DNA of 43,507 bases. Origin: Pseudochrobactrum asaccharolyticum (GTDB lineage: Bacteria; Pseudomonadota; Alphaproteobacteria; Rhizobiales; Rhizobiaceae). This document shows positions 15,772 through 23,463 of the stretch, piece by piece (within the stretch, counting starts at the first letter, position 1; every line of letters starts with the position of its first letter). The translations under genes were made by a program, and so were the position numbers. The stretch covers positions 1 to 43,507 of the forward strand of contig NZ_QNRH01000015.1 of NCBI RefSeq assembly GCF_003314995.1, in the 5' to 3' direction. The notes under the pieces were generated by a model. That model was given only the letters and a program-made list of their open reading frames with translations. It ran no database searches and had not been told where the DNA came from.

Positions 15772-16802
15772 ATGCCAAAAGACTGTGCAAAAAACATCAA
15801 ACTTAGCATCCTTATACCTGCATACAACGTTGAAAAATATATTGAAGAATGCTTAAATAGTGTCAATCTTCAAATAACAGATGATTGCGAAGTCATATTG
15901 TACGATGATTCATCAACTGATGAGACATTGTCATTAATCGAGAAACATCCGATCACGGAAAATAAAAATTTTAAGCTTATCAAAGGCGACGTCAATAAAG
16001 GTTTAAGCTATGCTAGAAATACTCTTAAAAGCTTATCTTCAGGCGATTATATATGGTTTTTAGACTCAGATGATATAATTTTAAATGGTTCAGTAGAAAA
16101 AATATTTTTTACTTTTAACAGCCATGATGTTGATATGATATTATTCAATTGTTTAAGGTGGTTCGAACTACTAAGCACCGACGGAACTCCAATAGGATAT
16201 GAAGTTAAAACTTATCACAAACCAGCCGGTTATTACTCAACCGATAGTGCAAGTATTTTTTGTGATATTTTAAAAAATGGAAATCTTCACGTTCCATTAA
16301 AAATATTCCATAAAAATTTATTTATTGAAGGCACTGAATTTCCTGTTGGACGAATATTTGAAGATATCAATATTACTCCTCTACTAGCATCGCTATCAAA
16401 AAAATAGCGTACATTGATGAGCCGCTTTACGCATATCGCCAGCGTACTGGCAGCATCACATCTAGTATAAAACCAGAGCTTGAGGTCGAACCCTTGCGTT
16501 CTACCAATAACCTGAGAAAAAGATACGAAACCATCCACGGCCCATTATGCAAAAAATCAAATACAGCTGTAGCTTACCTTGCTGCTGTACAAGCCCGCGC
16601 GGCAATAAAAGGTATACTCAAGGACGGAAAACAAGAAAACACACCAATGCTACTAAAGGAAGTACTCACCGTATTTAAAGAAACACACAAGCTCAGCCTC
16701 TTATCTCTTACGTATATCGCATTAAATAATGGCGGCGTAAGTTTTTGCTACCAATTTTTGAGGCGCATATTACAGGCCAAAATAAAATCTAGAAAAACAT
16801 GA
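15772..16802 (+). CDS. GT2-family glycosyltransferase split by a -1 shift at A7
   Basis: Start ATG 15772 with GAGGAA upstream. The first frame (15772-16407) has the GT2 domain: IKLSILIPAYNVEKYIEECL, VILYDDSSTDETL and the catalytic DXD-like FLDSDD. It stops at TAG 16405, right after seven A. The -1 frame continues without a break: KKIAYIDEPLYAYRQRTGSI, the conserved end of the GT2 domain, to TGA at 16802. Total would be 343 residues. In the zero frame the site is A_AAA_AAA then TAG, an efficient slippery heptamer. Thus it is either expressed by frameshift or slippage, is phase-variable, or is a mutant gene. A sequencing error cannot be excluded. It is divergent from the other two transferases. 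Confidence 0.82.
16398..16404 (+). other. A7 slippery heptamer in the GT2 gene
   Basis: A_AAA_AAA in the zero frame, followed at once by the TAG stop. Slipping back one base joins the two halves of the glycosyltransferase exactly. Confidence 0.7.
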
Positions 16803-16825
16803 GCCGGTACTATTGATCTTAAGCA

Positions 16826-17287
16826 TCAACGCACCTTCCAAGCTGCATCAATTTCAGCAGGTGATTTATCAAACATAGCGCCGATCATATCGACATACGG
16901 GTCTGTTCGGCTGATATAGGTAGAAACTTCCCACGCATTGAGCGCCTTTTGACGCTCAATATCAAAGGGGATTTCATTGATTTTTGCAGCCACCATATGC
17001 GGGAAAATACCCATATCGGTTAGGATATCACGAAACTCACGCGGGGTTTTATCCGGCATTTGTGCACGCAGTTCTTCCGCCGTTGGTTCGGGTGGAGGGA
17101 TATATGGCAGGATTTCAGGATTATTGTCTGCAATCCATTGTGTGATGATTGGTGTTAATGGGCTGTAGATGTCAGAGGCTCGGTAAGCGTAAACAGAACG
17201 AATACGTCCTTCTGGTCCTGTATAATCCATATCGAATACAAGTACATTATCAACATCAGCGCGTACTGAAAAAACTTTATTAATCAT
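16826..17287 (-). CDS. tail-fibre-associated protein (assembly-like), 153 aa
   Basis: Starts at ATG 17287, sharing one base with the stop of the tail-fibre gene (TAATG) and with GAGGG upstream; an earlier start would overlap that gene. It contains a proline-rich hinge PYIPPPEPTAEELRAQ in the middle, as in small tail-fibre chaperone or cap proteins, and a helical C terminus. No exact family is assigned. It is the last gene of the tail module before the glycosyltransferase block. Confidence 0.6.
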   Translation of the reverse strand: MINKVFSVRADVDNVLVFDMDYTGPEGRIRSVYAYRASDIYSPLTPIITQWIADNNPEILPYIPPPEPTAEELRAQMPDKTPREFRDILTDMGIFPHMVAAKINEIPFDIERQKALNAWEVSTYISRTDPYVDMIGAMFDKSPAEIDAAWKVR

Positions 17288-18723
17288 TATCTTACCCTCT
17301 GAATAAAACATCCCCACTGAGTTGTAGATACAATCGACTGTCCAATACCTACCCACACACCAGTCAAAAGAGCTCCAGAGCCGAAATTTGCAACCACCCT
17401 TTTACTGGTGTGAAGCCTAGGTACAATTATCTCGTTAAGTAGAGGAACAGTGCTCTCGGTGGTGTGACAACTTAAGATAGCGCCGATTGGGTAGTTAACC
17501 TCATCAGGATCACTGCCAGCATAAAACCCAGCCTTCGCATTAATCTCAGCTATTACGTTTTTATCGCCAACCCATAAATCACCTTGGGTGACAATATCGC
17601 CCTCGGCTTGGATGTAGCCTGTCGCGTCGATATTTCCCGTTACTGTCCCACCGGATTTATCAAATTTTTCAGCCAAAGCATCAGCAATAGCTCCAGTCTC
17701 AGTCATCTGTGCTTCGGACTTGTTGGCGACGTTGCCAAGGTCAACCGCAGAGCTATCCATTGTAGCCAGAGTACCATCTCCGCGCACATATTCCGCAGTC
17801 GTGCCAGACGGAGATGCAAACGCACCTATGTTTGTTCTGGCCTGCATCTTTTGAGGCTCGGTTAATGTCTGCGGCTCATACTGGACAGAGTGTAGAACAT
17901 CACCAGCGGCAGCTTCTGCGCGATCAGCTTCGCTTTCGGCTCTGTCGGCCTGCTGCGTTGCTTGTGTCGCTGATTGAGCCGCCGATAGAGCAGAGGCTGG
18001 ATCATTCATAATCCGATAGCGTCCGTCACTTTCGCGGGTCAGCATTACGCGACCTTGCCATTCACCGGCTGCAAGCGGATTGCCTGCCGCATTGAGAACA
18101 ACACCCTGACCAAGTCCTGTCACGCTAAGGGTTACGCTCCCCGTATTCGGCGATGCCACATCAATATAAAACACCAATGGAGAAGCCGGATTGACGCCGG
18201 TTCCTACCACCGCTGTCGGCGTATTAACGCCACCGCCCGCAATAGTCAATTTCGCAATTGTATCCGGCATTGTGCGGCCAAACACCCAACCGGCACCGTC
18301 ATTTGTATAATAGCCATCCCTAAGAGGATCAGGGTCATTAAGCACGATACCAGCCGATGGAAACGACAACGGCAGATAGGCGACAAGTGCCGCATAGGTC
18401 TGGAAATAGACCACGCCGGAATTGAGATATTGCGCAAGGCTATCAATATCATATTCCGCTGCCGTTCCGATTGGCACAAACGGCCACGTGCGTTCTTGAT
18501 TGCCAAACTCTGCCTTTATCGTATAAGCGCCGCCTGCAACGAAAAACAACACTTGCCCGTTTTCATCGGCATTAAACGGGTTGGCTTTGGGTGCAGAGCC
18601 GTCACGGGCACTATAGAGCTTTGCCAATGCCCCCGTTGACGTGTTGCGGACGGTGATCTTTGCCATAGGGACAACAGCGCCGTTACCGTCCTGAATAACG
18701 CTGTGCCATGCTGAGTATTCCAT
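17287..18723 (-). CDS. tail fibre protein
   Basis: 478 residues. The N-terminal part (about 1-90: DGNGAVVPMAKITVRNTSTG, FVAGGAYTIKAEFG) resembles phage baseplate-attached fibre start domains. A short Ala/Glu/Asp helix (ATQQADRAESEADRAEAAAG, about 250-270) is a trimeric coiled coil. The distal part repeats GTVTGNIDATGYI and ends with a beta-rich receptor-facing domain. It is expected to recognise the host surface. The neighbouring sugar transferases could change that receptor. Confidence 0.8.
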   Translation of the reverse strand: MEYSAWHSVIQDGNGAVVPMAKITVRNTSTGALAKLYSARDGSAPKANPFNADENGQVLFFVAGGAYTIKAEFGNQERTWPFVPIGTAAEYDIDSLAQYLNSGVVYFQTYAALVAYLPLSFPSAGIVLNDPDPLRDGYYTNDGAGWVFGRTMPDTIAKLTIAGGGVNTPTAVVGTGVNPASPLVFYIDVASPNTGSVTLSVTGLGQGVVLNAAGNPLAAGEWQGRVMLTRESDGRYRIMNDPASALSAAQSATQATQQADRAESEADRAEAAAGDVLHSVQYEPQTLTEPQKMQARTNIGAFASPSGTTAEYVRGDGTLATMDSSAVDLGNVANKSEAQMTETGAIADALAEKFDKSGGTVTGNIDATGYIQAEGDIVTQGDLWVGDKNVIAEINAKAGFYAGSDPDEVNYPIGAILSCHTTESTVPLLNEIIVPRLHTSKRVVANFGSGALLTGVWVGIGQSIVSTTQWGCFIQRVR

Positions 18724-18732
18724 ATTTATACC

Positions 18733-20964
18733 TCAGTTTATGCGTGGGCCTCGGACATCGCCTTGGCCGTTTGTGAATGTTAGAAATGAAAAACCATCAA
18801 TTGCAGCACCGGCAGCCCCGCCATTTGACCAGCTATTACCGAGGCCATGCTTGCCGGGCTGACCTGCTGCACCACCATATGCACCATCGTTACCGCCGCC
18901 ATTGCCCGCCCCCGGTCTTTCAGGTGTGCCCGCAGCACCATCGCCCTGCCCAGTGCCCCCAAGCCCTGCAGAAAACCCCTGCCCGCCTCCACCACCACCG
19001 CCATATTTCCAAGTGCCGGAACCGCCACCACCGCCGCCGCCCCAAATCTGGTTTGACTGCTCAATCATGACAGGTCTGCGTGTATAAAAAGCCGTTCCGC
19101 CTGCCTGACCATGTGTGGCGTGCCCATCATTGCCAGCGCCATTGCCACCATTGCCGCCGCGCCCTTGAATACGACCGCGGATAAAGAGTTTCAGAGGAAT
19201 ATCGGAAGGCCAGTCACCAACAATAAAGGCAGCCCGACCGAAAATCTGACTGCCTACTTTTGCACCTTCATTAATGATGCAGATTATTTCATCTTCCGGC
19301 TTCGGTGGCGGATAAAGCCGGTCGTAAGCCTGCCGCCAGTTGAAGTTATAAACGTCACCGTCAATGGTAATTGTTCGGTCATTCAGATCATCCTCAGAGA
19401 AGTCCAGAAAGCGCATTTCAAGAGCGCTCACGTCAAAACCTTCCGCCTTCGGCACGACTTTTGTTACCTGAACCGGAACAAGATCAGGCGCACCGGTTGC
19501 GTCCTGCAGAATGCGCGATGAAACCAGATAGCCATCGCCTGCCATTGGCGGGATTGTATCGACACCTCTAAATGTTCTGAACTGAAACTCCCGTGGCGGG
19601 TTTACGAACCGGCCAAGCAGAATTTCATTGATACGCTTGGCAACCGGACGGCCGAATGCTGGTATCCATGAGGCATGAAGCGTCTTGATAATATCGCTGC
19701 CGTAATTGGTTTCTTCCTCAAGGTTCACATCCATCTGCAAGGAATGGTAGCTCGTTGGCTCCGTATCCCGCTCCAACGGGCTACGCTTCCCGTAATAAGT
19801 CATCACCTGAGAAAGACGCGTATCCGGCTTCTCCGTTTGTTTAAAGCTGCCTTTGAGCGTGTTCATATCATCATAAACACGAGCGTCAGTATCAATCGCC
19901 CGGATAACTTTAAGACGGATCAGCTTTGTATTCTCATCCCACCACACCATAAGTCCGGCCTGCTGAATAAGCTCCGATATGGCCTTAGACACGCCCATAG
20001 GCTCTGCAATGATGCGGAAATACCGCCGCCGTAAGAATGTTGCGGTTTCAACGCGCCAGTCATCAATCGGGATATATTCAGTCGTTATCTTGGCATATGA
20101 AACGAGCAGATCGCGAATAATGTCTGCAGGGTCTATACCGTCATAGACTTGGCAGACTTGCACACGATCTTGCGATTTGTGCGCGACATTGACCGAGCCT
20201 TCAACACCGCGCTCCACTGTGAACACATCGCCGGAACGGGTGAACGTGCAAATCTCCTTACCACCGATATTGATATGTCCACTTTCAGGATATTCGAGAT
20301 TACCCGCACCTGTCGGCCCGATAGTGAATGTCGTTTGCGTGGCATTGATATCTGATAAAAGATAACCACGCGATGCGATTGGCACCTTCACACGGGCATC
20401 GTCTGCCAGTTTCAAAACATCTTTGGCTGTAATGTTAAAACGTCCATCCAGTGTCGGCCCATTGAAATTATCAATGATGAAGTGGCGCACTTCCATTGCA
20501 TCAATCGACTGCCCGACCTGCCCCTGTATCCATCGCATAGGGCGACCACGCAAATAGCGTTGACGTGCCGAGAACTTGCCCCAAAATGTGCCTTGGTCGT
20601 ATGGGTTATAGTCACGCTGAGCATGATATTTATCAAAGCCAAGACCGGTATCAGACCACAAAAAATCCGACATCGTGACGGACAGGCTTGCTCTGCGGCC
20701 AAGATTTTCACCAATCGACACCTCACCGGCAGAATAGGATACGCTCTCAACACAGGGCGCCGTAACTTCAATGCCAGATGATTGAAGATAAGAAGCCCCG
20801 ACTGCAAAGCGAAGCGTGACAGACTGCGCCTTAAAGCTCGTTCGTGCCTGACAAGTCGATTTTGTGTTGAAACACGGGCTTGAGCCGGTCGCGCCACAAG
20901 GCAGCACTCCATGATTGAGACTGCAATATTCAATATCAATCTCAATAAATTCGAGACGCTGCAT
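18733..20964 (-). CDS. tail tip / host-specificity protein with glycine-rich adhesin end
   Basis: 743 residues. It starts with a Cys-containing segment and a beta-rich tail-tip body (residues 1-560) with GQVGQSIDAMEVRHFIIDNF and RGYLLSDINATQTTF. From about 600 onward it becomes very glycine-rich, with runs of six or more Gly, as in GNGGNGAGNDGH and WGGGGGGGSGTWKYGGGG. Such glycine islands form the receptor-binding surfaces of T-even gp38-type adhesins. It lies between the distal tail protein and the fibre, as expected for the tip. The GC-rich repeats cause long spurious frames on the other strand. Confidence 0.8.
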   Translation of the reverse strand: MQRLEFIEIDIEYCSLNHGVLPCGATGSSPCFNTKSTCQARTSFKAQSVTLRFAVGASYLQSSGIEVTAPCVESVSYSAGEVSIGENLGRRASLSVTMSDFLWSDTGLGFDKYHAQRDYNPYDQGTFWGKFSARQRYLRGRPMRWIQGQVGQSIDAMEVRHFIIDNFNGPTLDGRFNITAKDVLKLADDARVKVPIASRGYLLSDINATQTTFTIGPTGAGNLEYPESGHINIGGKEICTFTRSGDVFTVERGVEGSVNVAHKSQDRVQVCQVYDGIDPADIIRDLLVSYAKITTEYIPIDDWRVETATFLRRRYFRIIAEPMGVSKAISELIQQAGLMVWWDENTKLIRLKVIRAIDTDARVYDDMNTLKGSFKQTEKPDTRLSQVMTYYGKRSPLERDTEPTSYHSLQMDVNLEEETNYGSDIIKTLHASWIPAFGRPVAKRINEILLGRFVNPPREFQFRTFRGVDTIPPMAGDGYLVSSRILQDATGAPDLVPVQVTKVVPKAEGFDVSALEMRFLDFSEDDLNDRTITIDGDVYNFNWRQAYDRLYPPPKPEDEIICIINEGAKVGSQIFGRAAFIVGDWPSDIPLKLFIRGRIQGRGGNGGNGAGNDGHATHGQAGGTAFYTRRPVMIEQSNQIWGGGGGGGSGTWKYGGGGGGGQGFSAGLGGTGQGDGAAGTPERPGAGNGGGNDGAYGGAAGQPGKHGLGNSWSNGGAAGAAIDGFSFLTFTNGQGDVRGPRIN

Positions 20965-20971
20965 TTAACAC

Positions 20972-21796
20972 CTATGCGATTGTCGATATATCCAGTGTGA
21001 AATTCACCTGAATGCCGCCGGCATAATGTGCAGCATCAGGATTAATGTCGGTGTTGAGCCAGCCGAACCCGACTTCATCCGGGTAAAGTTTTGGAAGCCA
21101 TGAAAAGAAGAACGGCTGCGTCAGTGAAGTTTTGGCAAAATCGCCAAACTCGCGTTTGAACCAACTGTAATCAACCATTTCAAAGGTATAAGACACGTTT
21201 TTGGACTGGTCAGTGATGATACGGCCAAGGAAATCCCCGCTCTCTGCGCGCCCTGTTGTAACCTCTGTTTTATAGGCAAAATGCAGCGGAACCACTTCCT
21301 GAGCGATGCCACGCTGCATAACCGTGAGCTTGCCAACATAGAGAATGGCAACCTGTGGCGGCGCTTCCTGCGGTTTCAGCTTCACACGGATGCGCGTGGG
21401 GTAAATCTCATCAAAGCGGATAATGACCGGTTCATCGGAGCCAAGATATTGCCCATTGATAAGCTCAACATATCCGTCATTTTCCAAACCAGAAATAAGT
21501 GCTTCAACACTGATCTCGCAGAATGTGCTGCCGAGATTGTGGCGGGCTACAGCGATGTAATCAATCGGTGCACTACCGCCTAATTCCACATCAACGGTCT
21601 GTTCATCCAGTGAGGTTGAGCGCCATGACAAGGCAGTATTGGTGTTGCCCAGATTGCTTGCCGGAAAGAGTGGATTTTCAAACTGGGCGACAACATTCCC
21701 GCGGGTCACATAGTTGCGCCATGCAAACCACGGCTTGCCACTTGTGCCGGACTGCGCCGAAGCGACAACCATGTTTTGCGATATGATGATGGTCAT
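20972..21796 (-). CDS. distal tail / baseplate hub-like protein
   Basis: 274 residues, preceded by AGGAGAG. It contains ASNLGNTNTALSWRSTS and VELGGSAPIDYIAVARHNLG, features of small beta-sandwich proteins at the tail end, plus TTGRAESGDFLGRIITD and a hydrophobic C terminus. It lies directly upstream of the tail-tip gene (7-nt gap) and downstream of the tape measure, the normal place for a Dit-like protein. It should connect tail tube and tip. Confidence 0.7.
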   Translation of the reverse strand: MTIIISQNMVVASAQSGTSGKPWFAWRNYVTRGNVVAQFENPLFPASNLGNTNTALSWRSTSLDEQTVDVELGGSAPIDYIAVARHNLGSTFCEISVEALISGLENDGYVELINGQYLGSDEPVIIRFDEIYPTRIRVKLKPQEAPPQVAILYVGKLTVMQRGIAQEVVPLHFAYKTEVTTGRAESGDFLGRIITDQSKNVSYTFEMVDYSWFKREFGDFAKTSLTQPFFFSWLPKLYPDEVGFGWLNTDINPDAAHYAGGIQVNFTLDISTIA

Positions 21797-21860
21797 GTTT
21801 GATGTTCTCTCCTTAAGCGCATGCCGTGCACTTAATTAACAGCGTTGGTTAAGCTCAACC

Positions 21861-21889
21861 TTGCGTGATTATCTCTTTTACGCTATATA
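21861..21889 (+). promoter_or_regulatory. promoter of toxin-antitoxin pair 1, predicted leaderless
   Basis: TTGCGT at 21861-21866, exactly 17 nt, TATATA at 21884-21889. Transcription should start about 7 nt later, at the A of the ATG at 21896. No Shine-Dalgarno sequence precedes that ATG, which agrees with a leaderless mRNA. Confidence 0.6.
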
Positions 21890-21895
21890 GCACAT

Positions 21896-22222
21896 ATGCG
21901 ATGGACAGTAGAAACACTTGACGAAAATGTAGACGCCGAAATTGAGGCGCTACCTGCTGGCCTACAGGCTCGACTTATCCGTTTAATGGAAATGGTCGAA
22001 GCAGTCGGCCTTGAGCAGTTGCATGAACCTCATGTGAAGCATCTAGACGGAAAGCTCTGGGAGCTTCGCGCTAAAGCGTCAGAAGGTATTGCTCGCGGGT
22101 TATATGTTACAGTCACGGGTCGCCGTGTTGTTGTCCTTCACGTATTTATTAAAAAATCGCAGAAGACGCCTAAAAGCGCCTTGGATATAGCGAAACAGCG
22201 AATGAAGCAGGTAAAGCCATGA
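21896..22222 (+). CDS. RelE/HigB-like toxin (phage-type, Gp49 family)
   Basis: 108 residues. It begins MRWTVETLDENVDAEIEALPAG and has the core strand-turn pattern KHLDGKLWELRAKASEGIARGLYVTVTGRRVVVLHVFIKKSQKTP divided over its beta sheet. This fits the HigB/RelE-like family encoded next to Xre antitoxins (toxin first). Such toxins cleave mRNA on the ribosome. Its end overlaps the antitoxin start by 4 nt (ATGA). It interrupts the late operon on the opposite strand. Confidence 0.82.
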   Translation: MRWTVETLDENVDAEIEALPAGLQARLIRLMEMVEAVGLEQLHEPHVKHLDGKLWELRAKASEGIARGLYVTVTGRRVVVLHVFIKKSQKTPKSALDIAKQRMKQVKP

Positions 22223-22497
22223 CCAAGATTGCAGAACTCAAAAAACGCCTGATGCAAAATCCTGAATTCCAGCAGGAATATGAAAAGGCAGATGCAGAAT
22301 TTGCCATTATCGAAGCCCTTGTGAAGGCCAGAACAAAAGCAAGAATGTCACAAGCTGATGTTGCCAAGACCATAGGCACAACACAATCAGCTATTGCGCG
22401 TCTTGAAGGTGGCGGTGTTTCTCCTTCGCTTTCAACCTTGCGTCGCTATGCAGAGGCTACAGGCTCTAAGCTTGAAATTAATTTGGTTCACCTATGA
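22219..22497 (+). CDS. Xre-family (HigA-like) antitoxin
   Basis: 92 residues. A clear Cro/C1-type helix-turn-helix is present (RMSQADVAKTIGTTQSAIAR then LEGGGVSPSLSTLRRYAEA, about 40-80). The N-terminal helix would hold the toxin. The ATGA overlap with the toxin gene means coupled translation. It should repress the promoter at 21861-21889. Confidence 0.82.
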   Translation: MTKIAELKKRLMQNPEFQQEYEKADAEFAIIEALVKARTKARMSQADVAKTIGTTQSAIARLEGGGVSPSLSTLRRYAEATGSKLEINLVHL

Positions 22498-22678
22498 GCC
22501 GATCCAGAAAGAAAACGTCTATATGCAGAATGACTACCGCAGATAGCGATAAAAAATTCAAATCAACCGAACATCGTCGCGAGCGGTAAGCAGTTTCTGC
22601 CGCTCTAAACACCGAGCAAGCGATGCCTCATGAGCGCCAATTTGGCGACCCATAGAAATCTGAAAAAGACGGCAAGCA
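22498..22678. other. intergenic between two accessory genes
   Basis: 180 nt without a gene that can be supported. It occupies the position where the N-terminal half of the paralogue at 31680 would lie if the gene at 22679 were complete, but no similarity is visible. Confidence 0.3.
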
Positions 22679-22948
22679 ATGGGTATGGATTGCATAAGTG
22701 CAGACGGCGGCCTAACTGCTGAATTAGGTTTTGTGACCATTAAAATCCACGAAGACACAATCAAACAGTTGTTGCTTGATGCTGTTGATGCATCATCAGA
22801 AGAGCCATCTATAAAGGAACTTCTAAAAGCAAAAATTAAATCGGGAACTGTCGAAATGCTGTCACGATTGTTAACGGAAGATCTGAGAAAGGGTCTATCT
22901 CAGATGCCGAACGCAGCCCTGTGGCTTCGTACACAACTTGGCCTTTGA
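22679..22948 (+). pseudogene. N-terminally truncated copy of the protein at 31680-32165
   Basis: 89 codons. The text MDCISADGGLTAELGFVTIK and HEDTIKQLLLDAVD aligns with MDFIADDGGLSAILGVVTVK and HEDTIRQLVIDKIQ of the 31680 gene, and the rest aligns to the end (LRTQLGL vs LTDMLG). The N-terminal winged-helix half (about 70 residues) is missing and an in-frame stop lies just upstream. No ribosome site. Either a fragment or a small protein in its own right. Confidence 0.65.
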
Positions 22949-23139
22949 TTACAGCGACAAAGAACAATCTATTCCTTCCTGTTAAATACCCTTCCAGCTA
23001 ATCACGTGTCCGTCTTTCTGAACATCGTTGATTTTCTCAATCAGGCGGATCACCGTTCGAGGTTGCGGGTTCTAGTTGCATTCAATGGTTAAACGTGGTT
23101 CGCATGCATGTTTTTGAAAACAAACAGCGAGGCGGTAAA

Positions 23140-23394
23140 GTGAAAGAAGCAATAGAGCAGTTAATTACCAATGATATGGCAATCATATCGGCAACCGTAG
23201 ATAGCACAACGCTACTCATCCAATCCCTTGTTGATGCGAAGGTTCTAACGAAAGAGCAAGCAGCCGCGTCATTGCATGGTATTGCCGACCACATGCATAA
23301 ATTAAGTCAAAACCCGAACATCCCTGATCAAAAGAAAGTTTTAACAATTATTTCGGATCGCTATCGAGAAAAGGCGAACGCATTTATTAAGTAA
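23140..23394 (+). CDS. small helical protein, 84 aa
   Basis: GTG start at 23140 is chosen because GAGG lies 7 nt before it; an upstream GTG at 23095 has none. The body is helical: KEAIEQLITNDMAIISATVD, LIQSLVDAKVLTKEQAAASL, IADHMHKLSQ and ISDRYREKANAF. No motif. It is a lone plus-strand accessory gene just downstream of the tape measure gene's end (on the other strand). Function unknown. Confidence 0.55.
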   Translation: MKEAIEQLITNDMAIISATVDSTTLLIQSLVDAKVLTKEQAAASLHGIADHMHKLSQNPNIPDQKKVLTIISDRYREKANAFIK

Positions 23395-23463
23395 CTGCAA
23401 TATCGATGCGCTTCATACCGTATCTCACAGCTAAATATGATTACGGTATTAAGTTTTTCATAC

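Noticed and set aside
18777-20781. many long plus-strand frames with Pro, Ala, His-rich text
   Set aside because: They mirror the glycine-rich and GC-rich tail tip gene; no ribosome sites or known families.
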